A DNA stretch of 64,000 bases from JAPWJZ01 sp041287865 (GTDB taxonomy: Bacteria; Pseudomonadota; Alphaproteobacteria; Micavibrionales; UBA2020). The notes under the pieces were generated by a model that saw nothing but the letters and a program-made list of their open reading frames with translations, had not been told where the DNA came from and searched no databases. The stretch lies in NCBI GenBank assembly GCA_041287865.1, contig JBGGMV010000028.1, forward strand, positions 1-64,000, read 5' to 3'. Positions within the stretch are counted from its first letter, which is position 1. Each line of letters starts with the position of its first letter. The position numbers and the translations under genes are program-made. Below are positions 49,585 through 56,408 of the stretch, piece after piece.

Positions 49585-50757
49585 TTAAAGCCGGAACTGC
49601 TTGCGCGTCAGGCCGGGTCCGGCGGTATCTTCGGGCGCGGCGGGCTGATCGACGTTCGCGGGCGCGGGCATCTGCGCCTTGAGCGCCTCGCGCGCTTCCT
49701 CGACTGACGCCTGATCCTTGGGCGCGCGGCCGCGGCGGGTCTTTTCCTTGCGCAGCAGGTTTTCGATATCGGTGTCGCTGTTTTCGTTTTCGGCGATTTC
49801 GATCGCGTCATTGTTGTCGTTGTTGCGGGGTTTCAGGTCCGCGCCCCAGTCCAGCAGCAGGGCGACAGCGTCGAAATGCTCGTTCCTGACCGCCGTCATC
49901 AGCGGCGTGTCGCCGGCGTCGTCACGCGCATCGAGGCGCGCGCCCGCGATGAACAGCAGTCGCATCAGGTCGGTGCGGCCCTCCTGCGCTGCCAGCGCCA
50001 GCGGCGTCATGCCGTCGCGGCCCGTGGTGTCGGCGGTCGCACCCTTGTCGATCAGCATCTTCACGATGTCATAGTGGCCGTGGTCTGTCGCGCGGCTGAG
50101 CGCGGTATCGTTGCCGTTGTCGCGCGCGTCTATCCCTGCGTGCGCCGATGCGGCCTTGTCGAGCAGCAGGAGCGCGATATCGGTCCTGCCCTGCTCCGCC
50201 GCCAGCATCAGCGGCGTGACGCCGTCGGAATTGCGGCGCGAACCGTCTGCGCCCGCCTGCACCAGCAGCCGCACGAGATCTGGATTGGCGGCTTCGACCG
50301 CCGCCATCAGCGGCGTGCGGCCCCGGCTGCCCATGTTCACATCGGCCTGCTTGTCGGCCAGCGCGCGCGCCGCATCCAGCTGCTGCGCGTCGACCGCGCC
50401 GTAGAGCGCGGTTGCGCCGCTGCTGCAGGTCGCATTAATGTCGGCCCCGCCGTCGAGCAGCGCGCGCAGGCTGTCGACCTGCCCGCTGGAGGCCGCGTGA
50501 TAGAGCGCGGTATCGCCGCCCGCGTCCAGCGCGGAAGTATCGGCCTTGGCGGCCAGCAGTTTTTTAACAATGCTCACCTGTCCGCGTGCCGCCGCCCTAT
50601 GCAGCGCCATGTCGCCGTTGGTGTCGCGCCCGTCGATTTCCGCGCCCGCGTCGATGGCTTCCTGCACACCGGTCCAGTCGCCCGCGCCGGCCGCCTTCAC
50701 CAGCGCCTTGCAGAGTTTTTCGCGGCGTTTCGCCTTTGAATTAAAAATATCGAACAT
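49585..50757 (-). CDS. Ankyrin-repeat protein, sixth of the T4SS-side operon
   Basis: A 390-residue protein with nine or more canonical ankyrin repeats from about residue 17 to 330 (units such as NGDMALHRAAARGQVSIV, GGDTALYHAASSGQVD and RDGMTPLALAAQEGRTDLM). It is the most regular ankyrin protein in the window. The C-terminus has charged KTRRGRAPKDQ and ends APGLTRKQFRL-like residues (GPGLTRKQFRL), with Phe at -3 and Leu at -1. The KP-L motif itself is absent here. It is the last gene of the six-gene cluster, 8 nt after the fifth. Confidence 0.88.
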   Translation of the reverse strand: MFDIFNSKAKRREKLCKALVKAAGAGDWTGVQEAIDAGAEIDGRDTNGDMALHRAAARGQVSIVKKLLAAKADTSALDAGGDTALYHAASSGQVDSLRALLDGGADINATCSSGATALYGAVDAQQLDAARALADKQADVNMGSRGRTPLMAAVEAANPDLVRLLVQAGADGSRRNSDGVTPLMLAAEQGRTDIALLLLDKAASAHAGIDARDNGNDTALSRATDHGHYDIVKMLIDKGATADTTGRDGMTPLALAAQEGRTDLMRLLFIAGARLDARDDAGDTPLMTAVRNEHFDAVALLLDWGADLKPRNNDNNDAIEIAENENSDTDIENLLRKEKTRRGRAPKDQASVEEAREALKAQMPAPANVDQPAAPEDTAGPGLTRKQFRL

Positions 50758-50765
50758 GGGAATTC

Positions 50766-51359
50766 CTAAAGCTTGAAGCCGGGGCCTTTGCCGGGAGCGG
50801 GCGCCACGTCGTCCGGGCCTTCATCCGCCGGTTTTTGCAGGGTGATGGTTTTCATGACCTTGACGTCGGTGGACGACGCGGTGTTGAACTGCGCGGTTGG
50901 GCCCTGTTCTTCCGGCACGACGGGGCCGGTCAGCGCCTTGATGATGCGGTCGCGCAGGTCACGGCCGCTGGCGCTGTTGGTGTTCATGCCAATCGCGATG
51001 TCGGACGCCACATTGCCATTCTTGTTCTGTGCCAGCGGGTCTGCGCCCCTTTTCATCAGGTATTCGACCGCCGCAGGCTTGCCTTCGCGCAGCGCGGTGA
51101 ACAACGGCGTTTCGCCCGAGCTGTCCTTCGCATTCACGCTGGTGGTGGCGAAAAGCTCGTTGGCGCATTTTTCGTTGAAATAGTACATGGCCCCCTGGAT
51201 GCCGGCGCGATAGCTGCCGCTGCCCGCATCCTGCGCAATCGTCAGCGGGTCGCAACCGCGATCCATGCAGCCGCGCACCATGTCGGGATCGCCCTTCTTG
51301 AAGCCCTCGATCAGGAGCTTCGTCAGCGACTCTTTCTGCTGCGGGGTCAGGGCTGTCAT
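50766..51359 (-). CDS. Ankyrin-repeat protein, fifth gene of cluster
   Basis: A 197-residue protein. Ankyrin-like units run from about 20 to 125 (MVRGCMDRGCDPLTIAQD, SGETPLFTALREGKPAAVEYL, MKRGADPLAQNKNGNVA). A helix with RDLRDRIIKALTG follows. The tail has VKVMKTITLQKPADEG and ends GKGPGFKL: a KT-I-x-L version of the shared motif plus a final F-x-L. It overlaps the fourth gene by 4 nt. The N-terminal helix LTPQQKESLTKLLIEGFKKGD is similar in place to that of the other five (LDNLLKDAV, DKLLFEAV). Confidence 0.83.
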   Translation of the reverse strand: MTALTPQQKESLTKLLIEGFKKGDPDMVRGCMDRGCDPLTIAQDAGSGSYRAGIQGAMYYFNEKCANELFATTSVNAKDSSGETPLFTALREGKPAAVEYLMKRGADPLAQNKNGNVASDIAIGMNTNSASGRDLRDRIIKALTGPVVPEEQGPTAQFNTASSTDVKVMKTITLQKPADEGPDDVAPAPGKGPGFKL

Positions 51360-51835
51360 AGCGAGAACCCCTTTCCGGCCGGTTTCTGCGTCTGCAGCGT
51401 CACGGGCTTGCCGACGGTGATATCCTGCTTGGTCTCCGAGAGTTGGTCGTCGTTGACGCCGCGTTTCGGCGCTTCCTCGCCGGGGGGCGCGTAGCGGCGG
51501 TCGGGCAGCGCGGAGAGGATGAAATCGGCCATCTGCGCCTTGTTCGCGGCGTTGTTCGCGGAGCGCACGAGGTCATAGGCCGTGCGGCCGTCCTTTGCCT
51601 TCACATAGATGTCGGCGCCCTGCTGCAGCAAGACCTGCAGCATTGTCGGCCTTTCGTTCCATGCCGCGACCATCAGCGGCGTGCGGCCGTCGTCGGCGCG
51701 CTTTGCATTAATATTCGCGCCCTTCTTCACCGCCATACGCACACGGTCGTAGGCCACGGCCTCGACGGCGTCGAACAGCATCAGGTCCAGCACCTTCTGA
51801 TCTTCGTCCGATAATCTGTCGTCGCCTGCGGTCAT
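51356..51835 (-). CDS. Ankyrin-repeat protein, fourth gene of cluster
   Basis: A 159-residue protein starting at MTAGDDRLSD (51835); a longer frame reaches into the upstream gene. The helix DEDQKVLDLMLFDAVEAVAYD opens it. Two ankyrin repeats follow (DDGRTPLMVAAWNERP, KDGRTAYDLVRSANN). The tail is SETKQDITVGKPVTLQ and then KPAGKGFSL. SETKxDITVxKP is nearly word for word the tail of the gene at 52310. Coupled to its neighbours by overlaps. Confidence 0.83.
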   Translation of the reverse strand: MTAGDDRLSDEDQKVLDLMLFDAVEAVAYDRVRMAVKKGANINAKRADDGRTPLMVAAWNERPTMLQVLLQQGADIYVKAKDGRTAYDLVRSANNAANKAQMADFILSALPDRRYAPPGEEAPKRGVNDDQLSETKQDITVGKPVTLQTQKPAGKGFSL

Positions 51836-51845
51836 GTCTTCTTTC

Positions 51846-52310
51846 TTAAAGCGTAAAGCCCTTGCCGCCCGGGGCGTTCTTGCCCTTGCTGACATCGAGC
51901 GGTTTCATCACGGTGATATCGTCTTTCGTCTCCGCCAGCTGCGCCGACGCCGACGATGCCGCCTGGCCTGGCTGCATGTCGGGCAGCGCCTTAAGTAACA
52001 GCGTGTTCATCTTGCCGCGCGTTTCCCAGTCCTGCAGGTCGTTGACGATTTCGTAGACCGTCTTGCCCGCCTTGTCCTTGAGCAGCACATCCGCGCCCTT
52101 GGTCATCAGGAATTCGACGAGCGGGATGCGGCCGCGCGAGACCGCCATCATCAGCGGCGTGCGGTCCGACTGCGTGGGGTTGCGCGTGTTGATATCCGCG
52201 CCCTTTTGCAGGCAGAGGTTGATTTTGGGCATGTCGCTATCGGTCACGGCATCGAGCAGGTTGCGGTTGACGATTTCCAGCTGCATTTCGACCCTCGTTT
52301 TTTCCGGCAT
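51846..52310 (-). CDS. Ankyrin-repeat protein, third gene of cluster
   Basis: A 154-residue protein from the ATG at 52310 (MPEKTRVEMQLEI), which overlaps the preceding stop by one base; the longer frame to 52598 lies inside the upstream gene. Two ankyrin repeats (DRTPLMMAVSRGRIPLVEFL, GADVLLKDKAGKTVYEIV) follow a helix LEIVNRNLLDAVTDSDM. The tail AETKDDITVMKPLDVSKG ends GGKGFTL. Its small size and tail conservation, relative to the variable repeats, point to selection on the C-terminus. Confidence 0.83.
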   Translation of the reverse strand: MPEKTRVEMQLEIVNRNLLDAVTDSDMPKINLCLQKGADINTRNPTQSDRTPLMMAVSRGRIPLVEFLMTKGADVLLKDKAGKTVYEIVNDLQDWETRGKMNTLLLKALPDMQPGQAASSASAQLAETKDDITVMKPLDVSKGKNAPGGKGFTL

Positions 52311-52912
52311 CAGAGGTTCAGCCCCCCGCCGCCCGGCTTCTTCGGCCCCACCGACAGCGGTTTCATGACGGTGATGTCGTCTTTGGTTTCCGAGAGCGTC
52401 TTGTCGGCGGGCGTGGCGGCGGCCGCAAAAGCCTGTTTCGGCGTGGCCATGGCCACGACCAGCGCGTCGATGATCTGCTGGCGCTTGCCGTGATAGCTGG
52501 ACTCCAGCTTGCGCGCCTCTTCCAGCACCATCTCGGCCTGATGGTTGGTGGAAAGGGGGCTGGCGCCTTTTTTCAGGTAATATTGCACGCGGTCGCAATC
52601 GCCGCTCTTGACGCTCAGCATCAGCGGCGTATTGCCGCGATGGTTCTTCACGTCGACATCCACGCCCAGCCCGAGCATGTAGTCGGAGATATTCTCGCGG
52701 TAATAGTTCGCCAGCATGTAATGATAAAGCGGCGACATGCCGCTGCTGGTATTGGTGCGGCCGTTCATGACGACGCGTTCCTCGGTATGCACCAGCTGGT
52801 GGATATTCGCGCCGACGCCGACATAGGCCTGCATTCTTGTCAGATCGTATTTCTGCACGGCTTCGAACAGCAGTTTGTCGATCGTTTCCTGTTCCTGGGT
52901 TGTGCGTGTCAC
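52310..52912 (-). CDS. Ankyrin-repeat protein, second gene of cluster
   Basis: A 200-residue protein. Opening helix TIDKLLFEAVQKYDLTRMQA, an ankyrin unit with VGVGANIHQLVHTEER, then HRGNTPLMLSVKSGDCDRVQYY and KKGASPLSTNHQ. The tail reads SETKDDITVMKPLSVGPKK and ends GGGLNL. It overlaps the first gene by 4 nt. The sequence from SETK to the end is the clearest instance of the shared motif. Confidence 0.84.
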   Translation of the reverse strand: MTRTTQEQETIDKLLFEAVQKYDLTRMQAYVGVGANIHQLVHTEERVVMNGRTNTSSGMSPLYHYMLANYYRENISDYMLGLGVDVDVKNHRGNTPLMLSVKSGDCDRVQYYLKKGASPLSTNHQAEMVLEEARKLESSYHGKRQQIIDALVVAMATPKQAFAAAATPADKTLSETKDDITVMKPLSVGPKKPGGGGLNL

Positions 52913-53490
52913 AGGTTGAGCCCTCCGCCGTCTTTCTTGGGGGTATTGAGCGTGATGGGTTTCATCACGGTTAAATCATCGGCGATGCCGGCGGGCGCGG
53001 CAGGATCGGCTGCCTTGTTGAACTCGTCCTTGGGCGTCATCGCGGCAAGCAGCAGGTCGACGATCTTCTCGCGGTTGTCGTTGCGCATGCCGTTGGCGGG
53101 CGGACGGGCGGCGGAAAGGATCGTATTGCCGTGGCGGTCTTCGGACAGCGGGCTTGCGCCCAGTTTCAGCATTTGCTCGACCGCCGGGCGGTTAGCGTCG
53201 CTGACGGCGCGGTGCAGCGCGGTCTTGCCATCGGGATCCTTGCTCTCGAGCGGCAGGCCCGCCTTGGCCAGCGCCTCGAAGACCGGCGCGTCATAGTATT
53301 CAAAGGCATAAACCGACAATGGGCGCTTGTAATTATACTTGCCGTAGAAGCTTTCATCGAAAGCGGTGCAGTCGAGCGCCGCGCCGCGGCTGATGCAGGA
53401 CTGCACACGGGACAGGTTTTTGTCCCGCACGGCGTCCTTCAACAGGTTGTCCAGCGCGTCTTGCTGCTTGGTGGGAAGGGGCGATGCCAT
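52909..53490 (-). CDS. Ankyrin-repeat protein, first gene of cluster
   Basis: A 193-residue protein. Opening helix DALDNLLKDAVRDKNLSRVQS, then ankyrin units SRGAALDCTAFDES and DGKTALHRAVSDANRPAVEQM, LKLGASPLSEDRHGNTI. The tail is DDLTVMKPITLNTPKKDG ending GGLNL. The 237-bp gap upstream to the divergent gene at 53728 is AT-rich and should hold the operon promoter. The six genes run head to tail with overlaps or gaps of 10 nt or less, the layout of a single transcript. Confidence 0.84.
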   Translation of the reverse strand: MASPLPTKQQDALDNLLKDAVRDKNLSRVQSCISRGAALDCTAFDESFYGKYNYKRPLSVYAFEYYDAPVFEALAKAGLPLESKDPDGKTALHRAVSDANRPAVEQMLKLGASPLSEDRHGNTILSAARPPANGMRNDNREKIVDLLLAAMTPKDEFNKAADPAAPAGIADDLTVMKPITLNTPKKDGGGLNL

Positions 53491-53727
53491 CGTCTCTTCT
53501 TCGTGCCCTTTTTAGTGTTATTCGCCCGGTCTTTCCGGCCCCGGTTTGGCCTTTGGTGATTGGCTCATATAATACAGGCTGTCTATACGTTATGTCAATG
53601 ATATAGAGTCCTGTTAAGATTATAAAAATCAACTACTTACGCTGCATCTGCACGTGATGAAAATTAACCTTGTAAGGTTATGGCAACAATATTAACTTAT
53701 AGCGGATTTTCACACAGGTGATTCTTA

Positions 53728-54321
53728 ATGGCTTTCGACTTCAAAAAGACGCTGCGCAGCACGGCTGCGGTACTGGCCTTCACCCTTGCGGGTGCCGGCG
53801 CCGGCGGCGTGTTCAACCAGACGATGTCGAGCCGCACCAGCCAGGCCAAGGCCCCCGAGCAGATTACCGCGCAAGTCAAATACCGCACCACGTTTGATGC
53901 TTTGGCACAGGCACAAGGCGAGCTGAAGGACGGCAACGACGAAGAAGCCGCCATGCGCCTCGACCGCAAAAAACGCGCTTTTGTCGCCGATGCGCTGCTG
54001 GACAAGAATTTAAGCGAAACCGACCTGACGACGCTGGCACGCGATTTCAACACGCTGTCGGCCGAGGATGGCATCGTGTTCCGCACGCCGAAGCCCGAAA
54101 TCATGAAACAGCGCGACGAAGCGCTGCAGGACGTCGCCGTCACGCGCGACCGTCTCGAATCCGCGCTGCGTCTCGAAGACGCCATGGTCGCGGCCGACAA
54201 GCAGGAACAGCGTTCGCAGAAGAACGCCCTTGGCGGCGGCGCGCTTGCCGGTGCTGCCGTCGGATTGGCCTACATGATCGGCCGCCGCCGCAAATCGTCA
54301 GATGACACGCCGAAGGCGTAG
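53728..54321 (+). CDS. Hypothetical protein with N- and C-terminal membrane segments
   Basis: A 197-residue protein of no recognised family. N-terminal hydrophobic helix (TAAVLAFTLAGAGAGGVFN, about 11-30) is followed by an alpha-helical middle rich in Glu, Asp and Ala (FDALAQAQGELKDGNDEEAAM, ALQDVAVTRDRLESAL). The C-terminus has a Gly/Ala helix GGGALAGAAVGLAYMIGRRR, a hydrophobic segment ended by a basic cluster, which resembles sorting-type tails but has no conserved motif before it. Probably an inner-membrane protein with the middle in the periplasm. It is divergent from the ankyrin cluster. Confidence 0.62.
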   Translation: MAFDFKKTLRSTAAVLAFTLAGAGAGGVFNQTMSSRTSQAKAPEQITAQVKYRTTFDALAQAQGELKDGNDEEAAMRLDRKKRAFVADALLDKNLSETDLTTLARDFNTLSAEDGIVFRTPKPEIMKQRDEALQDVAVTRDRLESALRLEDAMVAADKQEQRSQKNALGGGALAGAAVGLAYMIGRRRKSSDDTPKA

Positions 54322-54458
54322 AGACGACGCCCCGAAGTCCTAATACATAATCCTGTCCTATTGTTGCAAGTTTTCCGCCGCTGTCTTGACAGCGTTCGGA
54401 TGCTCTTATACTTATGCCGCATCAGGACATTTCAGGTTTTCTTCAGGGGTACTTCCTC

Positions 54459-55280
54459 ATGGCAACACCACGCAAACCCTTTGGCTCGCGCCTGCGCAAG
54501 GCTTTTATCGCGGCTGTGGCCGTGCTGGGCATCGGCGGCGGCAGCGTGATCACGCTCGACAACCTGCCGAAGAACCCGCAGACGGATACCCAGACCGTCA
54601 CATCATATAATGTCGGCCAGTACAACCAGTCCGGCTATAACATCTCGCCTTCCGACCAGCTCTGGAAGCAGACGATCAATATGCGCAGCGGCTACCAGAA
54701 CACGGTGGACGCGATGAACGCCGCGCAGACCGGCGACAGCTGGCGCGTACAGGCGCTGATCGACAAAGGCGCGCTGAAAGTAAATTCGCAGGACGGCATC
54801 GACGCGCTGGCGACCGCCGCCTACAACGGCCACAACGACGTGGTCAGCGTTTTCCTGCGCAACGGCGCGGACCCGACGGCCAATGATAGTCAATCTTTGC
54901 TGTCGGCCCTGCAGGGCGGCCAGTTCACGATTGCCGAGCGCCTGATGGGCTATGGCGCGCAGGCCAGCGCGCAGAACAACCGCGGCCTGATGATCGCCGT
55001 CGATATGAATTACGCCTACATGGCACAGCTGCTGATCGACAATGGCGCGGACGCGACAGCGAATGACTCCGCTGCCTTCAAGGCCGCGAAGGCCATGGGC
55101 TATGACGGCGTGGCCGATGTGCTGAAGGCCGCGGGCGCAACAGACGGCACCGAAGTCGCGCCGCTGCCCTCGTTCAACTTCAACTATACGCTGTTCGGCA
55201 ATACAGGTTCCGCGACCGGGCCTTATTCGATCTGGAACTACGGTGGCCCCTTCGGCCCCACCGCCCCGGGCGGTAAATAA
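54459..55280 (+). CDS. Membrane-anchored or exported ankyrin-repeat protein
   Basis: A 273-residue protein from the ATG at 54459, with CAGGGG upstream. The start is basic (RKPFGSRLRKAF) and followed by a hydrophobic helix (IAAVAVLGIGGGSVITL), so it is exported or anchored, unlike the other ankyrin proteins here. A Gln/Asn/Thr-rich stretch (TSYNVGQYNQSGYNIS) leads to four ankyrin repeats (about 90-215: SQDGIDALATAAYNGHNDVV, RNGADPTANDSQSLLSAL, NNRGLMIAVDMNYAYMAQLL). The Phe/Tyr/Gly/Pro-rich end (NFNYTLFGNTG, NYGGPFGPTAPGGK) has no KP-L motif. Confidence 0.82.
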   Translation: MATPRKPFGSRLRKAFIAAVAVLGIGGGSVITLDNLPKNPQTDTQTVTSYNVGQYNQSGYNISPSDQLWKQTINMRSGYQNTVDAMNAAQTGDSWRVQALIDKGALKVNSQDGIDALATAAYNGHNDVVSVFLRNGADPTANDSQSLLSALQGGQFTIAERLMGYGAQASAQNNRGLMIAVDMNYAYMAQLLIDNGADATANDSAAFKAAKAMGYDGVADVLKAAGATDGTEVAPLPSFNFNYTLFGNTGSATGPYSIWNYGGPFGPTAPGGK

Positions 55281-55430
55281 TAAATTTCTCTCCGGCGGCA
55301 ACGGAGGGGTGTGGGATTAACCGTTTATTCACCCGCTTGTGGTGTGATATACTCCTTCTCGGAACGGCTTTCCGATAGACGGGGTTACTGCAACACGGGC
55401 GACAGCCTGAAGAAGGGGCAAGGTTTAACC

Positions 55431-56018
55431 ATGCAAGCCATCCATCCGCGCGTCTCCGCGCTCGACAATCCGCATATCTCGATCGAAATCGTCGACAAAC
55501 TGTCGCCGGCAGACCTCAACGAGCTCTGCGATGCGACCGATGCCGCCATCGACGGCGGCGGCGGTTTCGGCTGGGTGACGCTGCCCGCCCGCGAAGTGCT
55601 GGAGCGCTACTGGAAAGGCGTTCTGGTGGTGCCCGAACGTCATCTTCTCCTCGCCCGCATCGACGGCAGCGTCTGCGGCGCGGCGCAACTGGTGGAACCG
55701 TCCCGCAATAACGAGGCGCAGGCTTTCTCCGCGCAAATTCTGGCCTCCTTCGTCGCCCCCTGGGCGCGCGGCAAGGGCGCAGGACGCAAACTCATTACCG
55801 CGTCTGAAAAGCTGGCGCATGAAATGGGATTCAAGGTCATCCAGATGGATGTCCGCGAAACGCAGGACGCCGCCATCCGTTTGTATGAAAGCATGGGCTA
55901 CCGCCGCTGGGGCATCAACCCCGCCTATGCCATGGTGCAGGGCCGCGTGATTGCGGGCTATTACTACACCAAGATCATCAGCCCGGTTTTCGCGCCGCGC
56001 GAAGTTGGTTTGAACTAA
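55431..56018 (+). CDS. GNAT-family N-acetyltransferase
   Basis: A 195-residue enzyme. The ATG at 55431 is selected; an upstream open frame lacks coding character. ILASFVAPWARGKGAGRKLITAS carries the acetyl-CoA pyrophosphate loop (RGKGAG), preceded by LLLARIDGSVCGAAQLV and followed by VIQMDVRETQDAAIRLYESMGY, the conserved end of motif B. Substrate unknown. The C-terminal 30 residues are an extension with YYYTKIISPVF. It is transcribed alone in the same direction as the Clp gene, from which it is separated by 390 bp. Confidence 0.88.
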   Translation: MQAIHPRVSALDNPHISIEIVDKLSPADLNELCDATDAAIDGGGGFGWVTLPAREVLERYWKGVLVVPERHLLLARIDGSVCGAAQLVEPSRNNEAQAFSAQILASFVAPWARGKGAGRKLITASEKLAHEMGFKVIQMDVRETQDAAIRLYESMGYRRWGINPAYAMVQGRVIAGYYYTKIISPVFAPREVGLN

Positions 56019-56408
56019 ACTCTCCGCCTTTCACGAACAGCTGTTTTATGCGCGATTTGCCGCGATAAAACGCATATCGCGCGCGCGAAAACATCCCGAC
56101 TCGCGCAATGCGAACACCGTTGATTTCGTTCACATAAAAGAAACGCACAACCGAGTCTGATCGAGTCGACACTTTTGTGCAGTGCAACCTTTTGGATTCA
56201 TTGCCGAAAGTTTTTTCATAATGTTCTTATTAGCGATAATCCTGACAGATTATTTTAGATAATCGATTTCGCGCCAAACTTCGAAACTTTCGATGCCGCT
56301 ATTCTGTAATTTTATCTTGATTATGAGTCAGACCACTTTTACGTTACATAAACTGAAAAACATAAAAAAACACCAAAACACACACACTCTTTCGAGGAGC
56401 CCGTACAC
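56019..56408. other. 390-bp intergenic region upstream of the Clp-like gene
   Basis: No gene is supported. It contains an inverted stretch around GCGATTTGCCGCGATAAAACGC (near 56050-56075) that is CG-rich, then AT-rich sequence (56210-56390) including TTTTTTCATAATGTTCTTATTAG-like motifs that could hold a promoter. CGAGGAGCC, a good ribosome site, lies just before the ATG at 56409. A long leader is possible. Confidence 0.4.

Noticed and set aside
51846..52598. Longer start (250 residues) for the third ankyrin gene
   Set aside because: The extra N-terminus lies in another frame of the upstream ankyrin gene; MPEKTRV at 52310 gives the usual overlap and an opening helix like its paralogues.
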